From Magnetospirillum sulfuroxidans (GTDB lineage: Bacteria; Pseudomonadota; Alphaproteobacteria; Rhodospirillales; Magnetospirillaceae), in contig NZ_JAGTUF010000001.1 in the NCBI RefSeq assembly GCF_018224925.1, positions 372,001-436,000 of the forward strand: DNA of 64,000 nt. Direction: 5' to 3'. The notes under the pieces were generated by a model. The model was given only the letters and a program-made list of their open reading frames with translations, was not told where the DNA came from and did no database searches. A program made the translations under genes and the position numbers. This document shows positions 8,243-17,113 of this stretch, one piece after another (position 1 is the first letter of the stretch; each line of letters begins with the position of its first letter).

Positions 8243-10927
8243 TTGACCGCCATTTCGCCTCCGCCCCAATTCGACGTCGCTCCGGTTACCATCGAAGAAG
8301 AGATGCGCCGCTCGTATCTCGATTACGCCATGAGCGTGATCGTGTCGCGCGCCCTTCCCGATGTCCGCGATGGCTTGAAGCCCGTGCACCGGCGCATTTT
8401 GTTCGCCATGAAGGAAGGCGGCTACGATTATAATAAGCCGTTCCGCAAATCGGCGCGCATCGTCGGTGACGTCATGGGTAAATATCACCCCCATGGCGAT
8501 TCGGCCATTTACGACGCCATGGTCCGCATGGCCCAAAGTTTTTCCATGCGTCTGCCGCTGATCGACGGTCAGGGCAATTTCGGCTCCATGGACGGCGACA
8601 AGGCCGCGGCCATGCGTTACACCGAAGCGCGCATGGCCCGCTCGGCCCATTTCCTGATCGAGGATATCGACAAGGACACCGTCGATTTCGGTCCCAATTA
8701 CGACGATTCGTCGGTCGAGCCGCTGGTGCTGCCGGCGCGTTATCCCAATTTGCTGGTCAATGGCGCCGGCGGCATCGCCGTCGGCATGGCCACCAACATT
8801 CCGCCGCATAATCTGGGCGAGGTCATCGACGCCTGTTGCGCCATGATCGACAATCCCGAGATCACGCCGGAAGAGATCATGGAATTGGTGCCTGGCCCCG
8901 ATTTCCCCACCGGCGGCACCATTTTGGGCCGTTCCGGCATTCGTGCCGCGCAGCTGACCGGTCGCGGTTCGGTGATCATGCGCGGCCGTTGCCATATCGA
9001 AGATGTGCGCAAGGACCGCGAGGCGATCATCGTCACCGAGGTGCCCTATCAGGTCAACAAGGCGCGCATGATCGAGCAGATCGCCGAGTTGGTGCGCGAT
9101 AAGAAGATCGAGGGCGTTTCCGACCTGCGCGACGAATCCGATCGCGACGGTGTGCGCGTGGTCATCGAAATCAAGCGCGACGCCATCGCCGACGTGGTGC
9201 TGGCCCAGCTGTACAAGTTCACGCCGCTGCAAACCTCGTTTGGCGTCAATTCGCTGGCGCTCAATGGCGGTCGGCCGCAGATGATGACGTTGCGCGACGT
9301 CATCGCCGCCTTCATCGTCTTCCGCGAAGAGGTCATCACCCGCCGGACTATTTTCGAACTGGGCAAGGCCCGTGACCGCGCCCATGTGTTGGTGGGCCTG
9401 TCCATCGCCGTCGCCAATATCGACGAAATGATCCGGCTGATCCGCGAAGCCTCGGACCCGGCGGTCGCGCGCGAGCAGTTGATGGCGCGCAAATGGCCGG
9501 CGCTGGACGTCGAATCGCTGATCCGTCTGATTGACGAACCGGGCCGCGGCATCGTCGACGGCGCCTATCAGCTGTCAGAAGTTCAAGCCAAGGCCATCTT
9601 GGATCTGCGCCTGCATCGCCTGACCGGGTTGGAACGCGACAAGATCGGCGACGAGCTGCGCGAAATCGGCGATCAGATCATCGAGTTCCTGGAAATTCTG
9701 TCATCGCGGCCCAAGCTGCTGGAAATCATGCGGGCGGAATTGCTGGAGATGCGCACCCAGTTCGCCACGCCGCGCCGCACCACCATCGAGGATTCCGAAT
9801 TCGAATCCGATATCGAGGATCTGATCGCCCGCGAGGACATGGTGGTGACGGTGACCAACACCGGCTACATCAAGCGAGTGCCGCTATCGACCTATCGGGC
9901 GCAAAAGCGCGGCGGCAAGGGCCGCTCGGGCATGAGCATGAAGGACGAGGATTTCCTCAACCAGATCTTCGTCACCAGCACCCACACCCCGGTGCTGTTC
10001 TTCTCCACCACCGGCATCGCCTATAAGCTCAAGGTCTATCGTCTGCCGCTGGGCACCCCCCAGGCGCGGGGCAAGGCCATGGTCAACATCTTGCCCTTGG
10101 GCGAGGGGGAGGCCATCTCCACCGTCATGCCGATGCCGGAAGATGAAAGCACCTGGGGCGATCTGCACGTGGCCTTCGCCACGTCCAAGGGCGATGTCCG
10201 CCGCAATCTGCTGTCTGATTTCGTCGAGGTCCGGGCCAACGGCAAGATCGCCATGAAGCTGGCCGACGACGAGAAATTGATCGCCGTCCAGCCGTGCTCG
10301 GAAACCGACGATGTGTTGCTGGCCACCCGCAAGGGCAAGGCCATTCGCTTCCAGGTCACCGACGTGCGCGTGTTCAAGGGCCGCGATTCCACCGGCGTGC
10401 GCGGCATTCGTCTGGATGGTGACGATCAAGTGATTTCCATGTCGGTGCTGCGTCACGTCGATTTCGACATGGAAACCCGCGACGCCCATTTGCGCGGCGA
10501 TCTTTCCGGCCCCGAGGCCGAACGCATGGCCGCCGAGGAACAGATGATCCTGACGGTGACCGAGAAGGGTTACGGCAAGCGCACATCGGCTTACGAATAC
10601 CGCATTACCGGCCGTGGCGGCCAAGGCATCGCCAATATCGACCTGACCGAAAAGAACGGTCCGGTGGTTGCCTCGTTCCCGGTTGGGCATGATGACGAGA
10701 TCATGCTGGTTTCCGATGGCGGCACCTTGATCCGCATGCCGGTGGACGATATCCGCATCGCCGGTCGCAAGACGCAGGGCGTTATCGTCTTGCGCACGGC
10801 CGAGGACGAGCGGGTGGTGTCGGCGGCGCGGCTGTGCGACATCAACGGCTCCAGCGACGAGATCGACGAAGACGTTGGCGCAGAAGACGAGACCGAAACA
10901 ATCCTGTCCGGAGGGGACAATGAGTGA
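8243..10927 (+). CDS. gyrA: DNA gyrase subunit A
   Basis: An 894-residue GyrA, the DNA cleavage and religation subunit of gyrase that introduces negative supercoils with GyrB. The breakage-reunion domain carries the catalytic Tyr126 in [11 protein letters not shown]. The quinolone-resistance region [10 protein letters not shown] has Ser87 and Asp91 (E. coli Ser83/Asp87), the usual quinolone-sensitive state. The GyrA box QKRGGKG opens the wrapping C-terminal beta-pinwheel, which separates it from ParC. The C terminus is acidic. The start is a TTG at 8243; the first in-frame ATG (8303) would cut into the conserved N-terminal [14 protein letters not shown] block, so TTG is preferred. It overlaps coaD by 8 bp. 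Confidence 0.96.
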   Translation: MTAISPPPQFDVAPVTIEEEMRRSYLDYAMSVIVSRALPDVRDGLKPVHRRILFAMKEGGYDYNKPFRKSARIVGDVMGKYHPHGDSAIYDAMVRMAQSFSMRLPLIDGQGNFGSMDGDKAAAMRYTEARMARSAHFLIEDIDKDTVDFGPNYDDSSVEPLVLPARYPNLLVNGAGGIAVGMATNIPPHNLGEVIDACCAMIDNPEITPEEIMELVPGPDFPTGGTILGRSGIRAAQLTGRGSVIMRGRCHIEDVRKDREAIIVTEVPYQVNKARMIEQIAELVRDKKIEGVSDLRDESDRDGVRVVIEIKRDAIADVVLAQLYKFTPLQTSFGVNSLALNGGRPQMMTLRDVIAAFIVFREEVITRRTIFELGKARDRAHVLVGLSIAVANIDEMIRLIREASDPAVAREQLMARKWPALDVESLIRLIDEPGRGIVDGAYQLSEVQAKAILDLRLHRLTGLERDKIGDELREIGDQIIEFLEILSSRPKLLEIMRAELLEMRTQFATPRRTTIEDSEFESDIEDLIAREDMVVTVTNTGYIKRVPLSTYRAQKRGGKGRSGMSMKDEDFLNQIFVTSTHTPVLFFSTTGIAYKLKVYRLPLGTPQARGKAMVNILPLGEGEAISTVMPMPEDESTWGDLHVAFATSKGDVRRNLLSDFVEVRANGKIAMKLADDEKLIAVQPCSETDDVLLATRKGKAIRFQVTDVRVFKGRDSTGVRGIRLDGDDQVISMSVLRHVDFDMETRDAHLRGDLSGPEAERMAAEEQMILTVTEKGYGKRTSAYEYRITGRGGQGIANIDLTEKNGPVVASFPVGHDDEIMLVSDGGTLIRMPVDDIRIAGRKTQGVIVLRTAEDERVVSAARLCDINGSSDEIDEDVGAEDETETILSGGDNE

Positions 10928-11429
10928 GCGGATCGGCCTTTACCCGGGAACTTTCGATCCCATAACCAACGGTCATCTGGACATCGTGACCCGAGCGGCC
11001 AAGGTGGTCGATAAGCTGATCGTGGCCGTGGCCATCAATGCCGGCAAGGGGCCGCTATACTCGCTCGACGAACGCGTCGCCCTGGTCAAGGCCGAAGTGG
11101 CCGAAGTCGGCCGCCAGCATAAGGTCATCATCGAGGTGCGGGCTTTCGACAATCTGCTGGTGGATTTCGCCCGCGATTGTGGGGCACAGATCATCATTCG
11201 CGGCTTGCGCGCTGTTTCGGATTTCGAATACGAATTCCAGATGGCCGGCATGAATGCCCGATTGTCGCCGCAGATCGAAACCTTGTTCTTGATGGCGTCG
11301 GAACGCTGTCAGTTCATTTCGTCGCGTTTCGTCAAGGAAATCGGCCGCTTGGGCGGCGATATCTCGTCCTTTGTCAGTCCGCGCGTGCGGGCGAGCCTGG
11401 ATGAGAAGTTTTTGAGTGAAAACAACTAG
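10920..11429 (+). CDS. coaD: Phosphopantetheine adenylyltransferase
   Basis: A 169-residue CoaD, which transfers AMP from ATP to 4'-phosphopantetheine to make dephospho-CoA. The nucleotidyltransferase motif is [12 protein letters not shown] near the N terminus. The second motif [10 protein letters not shown] sits near residues 127-136. Length is typical. The start at 10920 lies within the end of gyrA (ATGAGTGA overlap) and has a strong GGAGGGG ribosome site, which indicates coupled translation. The gyrA-coaD-ppi order is conserved in Rhodospirillales-like genomes. Confidence 0.96.
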   Translation: MSERIGLYPGTFDPITNGHLDIVTRAAKVVDKLIVAVAINAGKGPLYSLDERVALVKAEVAEVGRQHKVIIEVRAFDNLLVDFARDCGAQIIIRGLRAVSDFEYEFQMAGMNARLSPQIETLFLMASERCQFISSRFVKEIGRLGGDISSFVSPRVRASLDEKFLSENN

Positions 11430-11453
11430 TCACCCGCCTGTTGGAGGATCGAT

Positions 11454-11933
11454 TTGGACCGCGAAAATACCCTGTTTCTCGACCTCAAAGACGGCCGCGT
11501 GGTGATCGAACTGCGTCCCGATCTTGCCCCCAATCATGTCGCTCGCATCAAGGAATTGGTGCGGGAAGGCTATTACGACGGCTTGAAGTTTCACCGGGTG
11601 ATTCCGGGCTTCATGGCGCAGACCGGCTGCCCGCAAGGCACCGGCATGGGCGGGTCCGGGCAAAAGCTCGACGCCGAATTCTCCAAGGAAAAGCATGTGC
11701 GCGGCACCTGTTCCATGGCCCGTGCCGCCAATCCCAATTCCGCCGATTCGCAGTTCTTCATCATGTTCGATAAGGCGCCGCACCTGGATAACCAATATTC
11801 CATCTGGGGGCAGGTGACCGACGGCATGGACTTGGTCGATGGTATCAAGAAGGGGGCTGCGTCCCGCAACGGTTCGGTCGAAGACCCCGATTGCATCGTC
11901 ACCCTGCGTGTCGCCGCCGACGTCGAGGAATAA
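11454..11933 (+). CDS. ppiB: Peptidyl-prolyl cis-trans isomerase, cytoplasmic cyclophilin
   Basis: A 159-residue cyclophilin that speeds proline isomerisation during protein folding. Signature segments are FHRVIPGFMAQTGCPQGTG, then SADSQFFIMF and SIWGQVTDGMDLVD. There is no signal peptide, so it is cytoplasmic. Translation starts at TTG 11454, 6-7 nt after a strong GGAGG. It is followed after 4 bp by a second, exported cyclophilin of closely similar sequence, which points to a tandem duplication. Confidence 0.94.
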   Translation: MDRENTLFLDLKDGRVVIELRPDLAPNHVARIKELVREGYYDGLKFHRVIPGFMAQTGCPQGTGMGGSGQKLDAEFSKEKHVRGTCSMARAANPNSADSQFFIMFDKAPHLDNQYSIWGQVTDGMDLVDGIKKGAASRNGSVEDPDCIVTLRVAADVEE

Positions 11934-11937
11934 GTTC

Positions 11938-12477
11938 ATGCTCAAAAAGATCGTTCTGGCTGTTGCCGTGCTGTTGGTGGCGACCTTGCGTCCGGCCCTG
12001 GCCGCCGACCCGGAAAACACCTTGATTCTGGATCTGCCCTGGGGCCAGGTGGTGATCGAGATGCGGCCCGATCTGGCGCCCAAGCATGTCGAGCGGATCA
12101 AGGAATTGACCCGCAAGGGCTTTTACAACGGCACGGTGTTCCATCGGGTCATCGACGGCTTCATGGCCCAGGGCGGCGATCCGACGGGCACGGGCACCGG
12201 TGGTTCCGGCGTGAAGCTGCCGGCGGAATTCTCGGGTGAGCATTTCGTCCGTGGCGTCGTCGGCATGGCGCGGGCTTCCAGCCCCAATTCGGCCGATTCG
12301 CAGTTCTTCATCATGCTGGCCAGTGCGCCGTCGCTGGATGGCAAGTACACCATCTGGGGCAATGTCATTCAGGGCATGGAAAGCGTCGACAAGATCACCA
12401 AGGGCACCGATAGCAGTGGCGCCGTCGCCAATCCCGACAAGCTGGTGCGTCTGCGTGTTGCCGCCGATGTGAAATGA
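11938..12477 (+). CDS. ppiA: Peptidyl-prolyl cis-trans isomerase, periplasmic cyclophilin
   Basis: A 179-residue cyclophilin with a Sec signal peptide (residues 1-22, LKKIVLAVAVLLVA, cleavage after LRPALA). The mature domain has FHRVIDGFMAQGGDPTGTG and SADSQFFIML, nearly matching the upstream cytoplasmic copy. It therefore acts as a proline isomerase and folding aid in the periplasm. ATG 11938 is 4 bp after the ppiB stop, so the two are co-transcribed. A short hairpin follows directly after the stop codon. Confidence 0.93.
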   Translation: MLKKIVLAVAVLLVATLRPALAADPENTLILDLPWGQVVIEMRPDLAPKHVERIKELTRKGFYNGTVFHRVIDGFMAQGGDPTGTGTGGSGVKLPAEFSGEHFVRGVVGMARASSPNSADSQFFIMLASAPSLDGKYTIWGNVIQGMESVDKITKGTDSSGAVANPDKLVRLRVAADVK

Positions 12478-12478
12478 T

Positions 12479-12499
12479 GTGGAAAACGGTGTTTTCCAC
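12479..12499 (+). terminator. Hairpin after ppiA
   Basis: Perfect 9-bp inverted repeat GTGGAAAAC / GTTTTCCAC with a 3-nt loop, starting 2 nt after the ppiA stop. It lacks a strong U run but is well placed to end the gyrA-coaD-ppi unit before the tRNA promoter. Confidence 0.45.
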
Positions 12500-12501
12500 G
12501 G

Positions 12502-12530
12502 TTGACCGGCGCGCCTCATATCCCTATGGT
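12502..12530 (+). promoter_or_regulatory. Predicted tRNA-Lys promoter
   Basis: -35 TTGACC (12502-12507), 17-bp spacer, -10 TATGGT (12525-12530), about 21 bp before the mature tRNA 5' end. This is one of the better sigma-70-type matches in the window. Confidence 0.6.
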
Positions 12531-12551
12531 GTGCCCCCGTTTTGAAGGTGA

Positions 12552-12627
12552 GAGCCCGTAGCTCAGTTGGTAGAGCACGTGACTTTTAATCATGGGGCCA
12601 TGGGTTCGAGTCCCATCGGGCTCACCA
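12552..12627 (+). tRNA. tRNA-Lys (anticodon TTT)
   Basis: A 76-nt cloverleaf with encoded CCA. The acceptor arms are GAGCCCG and CGGGCTC. The D arm is AGCTCAGTTGGTAGAGC, the anticodon loop CTTTTAA with TTT at 12585-12587, and the T arm GGGTTCGAGTCCC. It reads AAA/AAG lysine codons. It has its own promoter upstream and a strong terminator 2 nt downstream, so it is a single-gene unit. Confidence 0.97.
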
Positions 12628-12629
12628 AG

Positions 12630-12670
12630 AAAAACCCTTCCAGGTCAATGACTTGGAAGGGTTTTTCTTT
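12630..12670 (+). terminator. Rho-independent terminator of tRNA-Lys
   Basis: Strong inverted repeat, AAAAACCCTTCCA with TGGAAGGGTTTTT, followed by a T-rich run (TTTTTCTTT). It begins 3 nt past the tRNA CCA end. The A-rich 5' arm could make it act in both directions. Confidence 0.85.
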
Positions 12671-12788
12671 GGAAATGCGGACAAATAGTCTGGCAGGAAG
12701 TCCGAGTGTCAGACTCATCGGCGGCAAATCGTCTTCCAGGTTCAATTCTGTTCCAGGATCGGCTTGGCCCGCAGGCATTCCGCCTCAT

Positions 12789-12842
12789 ACCAAATCCCCG
12801 CGAGTGAACCGCATGGGGATTTGGTGAGGTCCAAGGGACCTC
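12789..12842. repeat. 37-bp palindromic repeat plus adjacent hairpin, copy 1
   Basis: A 37-bp unit (12789-12825) has 11-bp perfect arms ACCAAATCCCC / GGGGATTTGGT around a 15-nt centre. It directly abuts a second hairpin GAGGTCC-AAG-GGACCTC (12826-12842). A second unit of identical length with matching arm ends and loop bases (GAGT) lies at 29509-29545, also followed by a short hairpin. This resembles a REP-type intergenic element. Confidence 0.6.
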
Positions 12843-12968
12843 GCCCGGCTCCTGGCTTTGTCTTGTGTCTGGACGGCGATGGGCGGTGGCGAACGGCAAA
12901 GGCCGGGTCTTGCGCAATTTCTCCTGAGATCATGGCTTTGTGGCAAACGAGGCATGCGCCGACGTCGC

Positions 12969-12997
12969 TTGATTAATAAGGTGGCGCGTTTGATAGT
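12969..12997 (+). promoter_or_regulatory. Predicted promoter of candidate small RNA
   Basis: -35 TTGATT (12969-12974), 17-bp spacer, -10 GATAGT (12992-12997). A strong terminator follows about 50 bp later with no gene between them. Confidence 0.35.
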
Positions 12998-13003
12998 GGC
13001 GCC

Positions 13004-13083
13004 GTCTCCCCGGTCGTGATGTCTTTAGACCATGCGCGCGAGGATCTCCCCGCCAGGTTGCATCCTGGGCGGGGTTTTTTTCT
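13004..13083 (+). ncRNA. Candidate small RNA or transcription attenuator
   Basis: About 80 nt between a predicted promoter and a strong Rho-independent terminator, with no reading frame of note. Internal self-complementary GTCTTTAGAC (13021-13030) could form a small hairpin. The terminator ends about 20 nt before the start of the unknown gene at 13105, so an attenuator leader for that gene is the main alternative. Inferred from signals only. Confidence 0.3.
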
Positions 13084-13086
13084 TTT
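13048..13086 (+). terminator. Strong Rho-independent terminator
   Basis: GC-rich stem (13048-13057 with 13064-13074, one bulged G), 6-nt loop TTGCAT, then seven T residues from 13075. It lies just before, not after, the gene at 13105. Confidence 0.8.
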
Positions 13087-13104
13087 GTTTCCATGGAGGC
13101 CAGC

Positions 13105-13413
13105 ATGGGCCGTAATGCCCAAGAAGATAAAATCCGCCTGTTGCGCTCGCTGGCGTTCAAGATTCACCGTAAGGAACCGGCGGCGGAAGCCTTGAACGAT
13201 TGCTTCGAAGCCGAAGGCAAGGGCGGCAAGCATCGCCAATGGCGCCAAGCCGGGGCGGTGCTGGCGGAAGACGGTTTCGTGCCCGCTTTGCTGGCCGGCG
13301 AGCTGATCGGGGCCGAAGCGGCGGTGGTGATGACCGTGCTGGAAATGGCCAAGGACCATCGCCTGCTGTCCGACGCCATCAGCGGCCTAGCCGATTACCT
13401 CGAAGCCCTTTAG
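13105..13413 (+). CDS. Small protein of unknown function
   Basis: I do not recognise this family. The 102-residue product is predicted mostly helical. It has a basic N-terminal third (GRNAQEDKIRLLRSLAFKIHRKE) and a hydrophobic segment ALLAGELIGAEAAVVMTVLEMA near residues 65-86 that could be a buried helix rather than a membrane span. ATG 13105 is chosen because GGAGG lies 7 nt upstream; ATG 13093 has no ribosome site. It follows a strong terminator within 20 bp, so it is either attenuated or has a promoter hidden in the terminator region. Its 3' end overlaps the convergent HNH gene by 27 bp. Confidence 0.6.
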   Translation: MGRNAQEDKIRLLRSLAFKIHRKEPAAEALNDCFEAEGKGGKHRQWRQAGAVLAEDGFVPALLAGELIGAEAAVVMTVLEMAKDHRLLSDAISGLADYLEAL

Positions 13414-13683
13414 CCGCCCCAGCTTTCGCAGATTGTGTTCTGATGGGGCGTCGTCGCCCTTGGCCGCATTGCAGGCGCGGCAGGCCGCGACTTCGTTCGG
13501 CCACTCCGCTGCGCCGCCATGGGCGCGGGGCACCACATGCTCGATGGTGGCGGCGTCCAACCGCTTGCGGTGACGGAGCCGTTGCGTCAGTGGCGCCGCC
13601 ATGGCGATTCCGCAATAAAAACACAGCCCCTGCTGTTCTTCCCATAACCGATGGCAGCGGGCTCTGGGCCAATCTTCACGCAT
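13387..13683 (-). CDS. HNH endonuclease-like protein
   Basis: A 98-residue HNH nuclease. It has a zinc-knuckle CFYCG near residue 21 and a second CRACNAAKG near residue 68. Between them lies the ATIEHVVPRAHGG core with the catalytic His, and NEVAACRACN supplies the Asn. It is a compact stand-alone family common in alphaproteobacteria, of uncertain target, possibly DNA nicking in repair or defence. It is convergent with the small unknown gene and divergent from the PAS-GGDEF-EAL gene. There is no neighbouring methylase, so a restriction role is not indicated. Confidence 0.82.
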   Translation of the reverse strand: MREDWPRARCHRLWEEQQGLCFYCGIAMAAPLTQRLRHRKRLDAATIEHVVPRAHGGAAEWPNEVAACRACNAAKGDDAPSEHNLRKLGRLKGFEVIG

Positions 13684-13818
13684 TGGTTTGTTATCCGCCT
13701 TTCAAGAAAAGGTGGACAAGGTTAGCACGATTTGGCCATCCTTGAACCCCTGGTCGGGGTGAATAAAGGGGGCGACAACAGCCCCCAGCACGGCCAGGAC
13801 ATGGGAAGGGAACAGGTG

Positions 13819-16290
13819 ATGACGGCAGGACCCGAAGAGTCCACCGCGGCGGCGTTTGGCTTTGGCTTGCCCCCAGATATGCTGGCGGTCATTCTTGATC
13901 GCCTGCCCGATACCATGATCAGTGTCGGCGCGAACGGCCAAATCGAATGGGTCAGCCCCAATGTCGGCCGTCTGTTGGGCTATCGGGCCGATGAACTGGT
14001 CGGGCAGGATGCGGGAATAATCTATGCCCAGCCGTCTGATCGTCGGACGGTGCTGGAGCTGGTTTCGTCCGGCAAGGGGGACGCGGTCCGCCTGGAATTC
14101 GAGGCCAAGCGCAAGGACGGCCAGGGGGCCTGGGTGGTGGCCTATGGCTGTGCCGTCTTCGACGCCAAGGGGGCGTTCGCCGGCGTGCGCGGCGTCTTGC
14201 GCGACATCAGCGAAAACCGTCGTATGCGCAAGACCCTGGAGGACAGCGAAGACCGCTTCCGTCGGTTGTCGGATGTGACCTCGGAAGGAATCTGCATTCA
14301 TTTTCAGGGCAAGATACTGGATTGCAACCGCGCGTTCGAAAGTCTGTTCGGGTATAGCCGGGTCGAGTTCGAGTCCATGTTGGCCTGGAACGTCATTCAT
14401 ACCGACGATGTGCCCTTGGCCAAGGAGATGGTTCGCCAGCAGCACCAAAAGCCCTATGAGGTGCGCGGTGTCCGTAAGGACGGCTCGGTTTTCCCCATGG
14501 AAATCCATTCCAAGGAAAGCTGGATGGGGGGATTGGCCGTCCGGGTCACCTGTCTTCGCGACATGACCGAGCAGAAGAAAGCCGAAGCAAGCTTGCGGTT
14601 GCTGTCGCAGGCGGTGGAGCAAAGCCCGGTGGCGGTGGCGGTGGTGACCGCCGATGGGACCATCGAATATGTCAATCCAGCCCATCACCAGATGACCGGG
14701 CAGGTGGCGGACCAGATCATCGGTCGCCCCTTCGCCGAAATGTATCCGGGCCAAGCCAAGTCGTGGTTTGGCGACATGTGGCAATCCTTGCGCCGAGGCG
14801 GCGATTGGGAAGGGGAAATCCCGGTGACGCAAGGCGATGGCCGTTTGCATTGGCAGCGGATTTTCGCCTCGCCGGTGGCGACCCAAAGTGATGACATCAC
14901 GCACCATTTGGTGGTGATCGAGGACGTTACCCTGCGCAAGGAACAAGAACGCAAGATTTTGCATCAGGCCATGTATGACGGCCTGACCGATCTGCCCAAC
15001 CGTAGTTTGGCGTTGGATCGTTTGACCGTGGTGATCGAGGATGCGCGCGATAATGGCTGTTGCATCGCTTTGCTGTTTGTCGATCTGGACGATTTCAAGG
15101 GGATCAATGATTCCTTGGGCCACGAATATGGCGATGAATTACTGATTTTGGCATCCGAGCGTTTGCGTGATTCCGTCGGCGAGGGGGGAATGGTCGCGCG
15201 TTTCGGTGGCGACGAGTTCCTGGTGATCTTGTCCGATTGCTCGCCCGGACAAGCCGAGAATGCGGCTCAGGCCATCGTTGCCGCTTTTTCCCAGCCTTTC
15301 ACCATCAGCCGGCGCGATCTGATCACCACCGCCAGCATCGGCGTCGCGCTGTATCCCGAGGATGGACGGACGCCGCAAACCTTGCTGCGCAATGCCGATA
15401 TCGCCATGTATCAGGCCAAGTTGGCCGGACGAAATCGCTTTTGTTTTTTCACGGCCCGCATGAACGAGGAAGCCGAGGCCCGTCTGCGTCTGGAAAGCGA
15501 ATTGCGCCGGGCGGTGGGAACCGAGCAACTATTCCTGCACTTTCAGCCGCTGGTCCATGTGGATAGCGGTCATGTCGCCGGCGTCGAGGCATTGTTGCGC
15601 TGGAACAATCCCGAACTGGGCAGCGTCCCCCCCGACCGCTTTATCCCCCAGGCGGAAACCTGCGGATTGATCGTTCCCATCGGTCGCGATGTGTTATGGC
15701 AAGCCTGCCAAACCGCCAAACCGTGGCTGGAATGCGGACATCCTGAATTGCTGCTTTGCGTCAACGTCTCGCCGCGCCAGTTCCAAGATGGGGGCTTTCT
15801 TGATGACGTGGCCCAGATTCTGCGCGAAACCGGTTTTCCCGCCGCCAATCTGGAATTGGAAATCACCGAGGGTCTGTTGCTGCGGGAACGCGGCGATATC
15901 GACGGCCTGTTGCATGGATTGCATGCCATGGGGGTCAAGCTGGCTATCGACGATTTCGGCACCGGATATTCATCGCTGAGTTACCTGGAACGTTATCCCT
16001 TCCATACTCTCAAGATCGACCGTTCGTTCATGGTCGGCATGCTTGAGCGGCACGAGCGCAAGGTTCTGGTCGATACCATCGTCGCCATGGCCACCGGTCT
16101 GGGGCTGAAAGTCATCGCCGAAGGGGTGGAAACCGTCGAGCAATTGGCCCGACTGAAAGCCATCGGCTGCGATATCGCCCAAGGGTATTTGTTCAGCCGG
16201 CCGGTCCCCGCCGAACAGGTGTTGGCCTTGTTGGAAACACCTTTCGGCACCGAGCCGGCGATAACAAAGCCGCCGGCCGTGTTGCATTGA
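13819..16290 (+). CDS. PAS-GGDEF-EAL c-di-GMP signalling protein
   Basis: An 823-residue cytoplasmic sensor/enzyme. At least three PAS domains (about residues 20-140, 140-265 and 265-390) are followed by a GGDEF domain and a C-terminal EAL domain. The cyclase signature RFGGDEF is intact, without an RxxD inhibitory site in front. The phosphodiesterase residues look complete: VEALLRW, NVSPRQF, ELEITEG, DDFGTGYSSL, KIDRSF, EGVET, QGYLFSRP. Both activities are therefore possible. There is no transmembrane helix, so the PAS domains probably sense a cytoplasmic redox, gas or ligand signal. The start at 13819 has an AGG-rich site; ATG 13801 is an alternative. TGATG overlap joins it to the next gene. 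Confidence 0.93.
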   Translation: MTAGPEESTAAAFGFGLPPDMLAVILDRLPDTMISVGANGQIEWVSPNVGRLLGYRADELVGQDAGIIYAQPSDRRTVLELVSSGKGDAVRLEFEAKRKDGQGAWVVAYGCAVFDAKGAFAGVRGVLRDISENRRMRKTLEDSEDRFRRLSDVTSEGICIHFQGKILDCNRAFESLFGYSRVEFESMLAWNVIHTDDVPLAKEMVRQQHQKPYEVRGVRKDGSVFPMEIHSKESWMGGLAVRVTCLRDMTEQKKAEASLRLLSQAVEQSPVAVAVVTADGTIEYVNPAHHQMTGQVADQIIGRPFAEMYPGQAKSWFGDMWQSLRRGGDWEGEIPVTQGDGRLHWQRIFASPVATQSDDITHHLVVIEDVTLRKEQERKILHQAMYDGLTDLPNRSLALDRLTVVIEDARDNGCCIALLFVDLDDFKGINDSLGHEYGDELLILASERLRDSVGEGGMVARFGGDEFLVILSDCSPGQAENAAQAIVAAFSQPFTISRRDLITTASIGVALYPEDGRTPQTLLRNADIAMYQAKLAGRNRFCFFTARMNEEAEARLRLESELRRAVGTEQLFLHFQPLVHVDSGHVAGVEALLRWNNPELGSVPPDRFIPQAETCGLIVPIGRDVLWQACQTAKPWLECGHPELLLCVNVSPRQFQDGGFLDDVAQILRETGFPAANLELEITEGLLLRERGDIDGLLHGLHAMGVKLAIDDFGTGYSSLSYLERYPFHTLKIDRSFMVGMLERHERKVLVDTIVAMATGLGLKVIAEGVETVEQLARLKAIGCDIAQGYLFSRPVPAEQVLALLETPFGTEPAITKPPAVLH

Positions 16291-17018
16291 TGCGGCCGGT
16301 CTGTCTGTTTAGCGATTTCGGCGTCACCGGTCCTTATGTCGGCCAGATGAAGGCGGCGCTTTTTCGCCAGCAGCCGGCCCTGCCGGTGCTGGATCTGATG
16401 GCCGACGCCCCCAATTTCGACGCCAAGGCATCGGCGTATTTGTTGGCGGCATTGCTGCCCCACACACCACCCAACGCGGTGGTGTTGGCTGTGGTTGATC
16501 CCGGCGTGGGCAGCGCCCGGTTGCCGGTGGTGGTTGAAATCGATGGGCGGATCCTGGTCGGCCCGGATAACGGCCTGTTCGCCATCGCATGTCGGCGGGC
16601 GGGCCATAGCCGCTGTCGGTCGATCGCTTGGCGGCCCCCACACTTGAGCGCCAGTTTCCATGGTCGCGACCTGTTCGCGCCGGTGGCCGCCATCTTGGCG
16701 GCGGAAATGCCAAGTCCGCCCCTGTTCGGTGACGATCTGGATTTGATGCAGGGGCACGAATGGCCCGACGACTTGCCCCGGATCATTTATGTGGATCATT
16801 ACGGCAACGCCATCACCGGGTTGCGCGGCCATATGATTGATCCGGCGCGGAAGCTGCGGGTGGGGGAGGCGGTTTTGTCATCGGCCCGCACCTTTGCCGA
16901 CGTGCCGGTCGGCACGGCGTTCTGGTATGTAAATTCAATCGGATTAGTAGAATTTTCCGTGAATCAGGGGAACGCTAGTAGGCAATTATCCATCGAACTG
17001 GCGGATTGTGTTTTTTGA
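16290..17018 (+). CDS. SAM hydrolase / SAM hydroxide adenosyltransferase family (DUF62)
   Basis: A 242-residue member of the chlorinase/fluorinase-related family that hydrolyses S-adenosylmethionine to adenosine and methionine. Family motifs are LFSDFGVTGPYVGQMKAAL at the N terminus, VVDPGVGSAR near residue 70, VGPDNGLF near residue 90, FHGRDLFAPVAA near residue 125, and IIYVDHYGNAITG opening the C-terminal domain. Length is close to the usual 250-280. ATG 16290 overlaps the stop of the PAS-GGDEF-EAL gene (TGATG), so the two are translationally coupled. The physiological role of this family is poorly defined. Confidence 0.9.
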   Translation: MRPVCLFSDFGVTGPYVGQMKAALFRQQPALPVLDLMADAPNFDAKASAYLLAALLPHTPPNAVVLAVVDPGVGSARLPVVVEIDGRILVGPDNGLFAIACRRAGHSRCRSIAWRPPHLSASFHGRDLFAPVAAILAAEMPSPPLFGDDLDLMQGHEWPDDLPRIIYVDHYGNAITGLRGHMIDPARKLRVGEAVLSSARTFADVPVGTAFWYVNSIGLVEFSVNQGNASRQLSIELADCVF

Positions 17019-17113
17019 TCAACAAAATTTGTAGCGGGATGCGTGAAAATACCGATGCCAACCCATATTGAACACTATAGTCTTTTACGTGAATAGTTCG
17101 GGGGTTGTGTGAA

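Larger units (their letters stand above)
12671..13104. other. 434-bp gene-free stretch between tRNA-Lys and a small unknown gene
   Basis: No open frame here has coding character or a ribosome site. The stretch holds a palindrome doublet (12789-12842) and a promoter-terminator pair that could make a small RNA (12969-13086). No integrase or tRNA 3' end duplicate was seen, so there is no evidence of an inserted island at the tRNA. Confidence 0.6.

Noticed and set aside
8060-9385. Long minus-strand open frame continuing upstream of ssb into gyrA
   Set aside because: It runs antisense through well-conserved gyrA, has His/Asp/Gly-rich nonsense composition, and only the part from 8059 matches SSB.
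12571-12917. Small open frames over the tRNA-Lys gene and its terminator
   Set aside because: They translate tRNA and terminator sequence and have no ribosome sites.
12552-13104. Possible integrated element at tRNA-Lys
   Set aside because: No integrase, no repeat of the tRNA 3' end downstream, and flanking genes are ordinary.
13702-15123. 473-codon minus-strand open frame opposite the first PAS-GGDEF-EAL gene
   Set aside because: Antisense shadow; the plus-strand product has clear PAS and GGDEF motifs.
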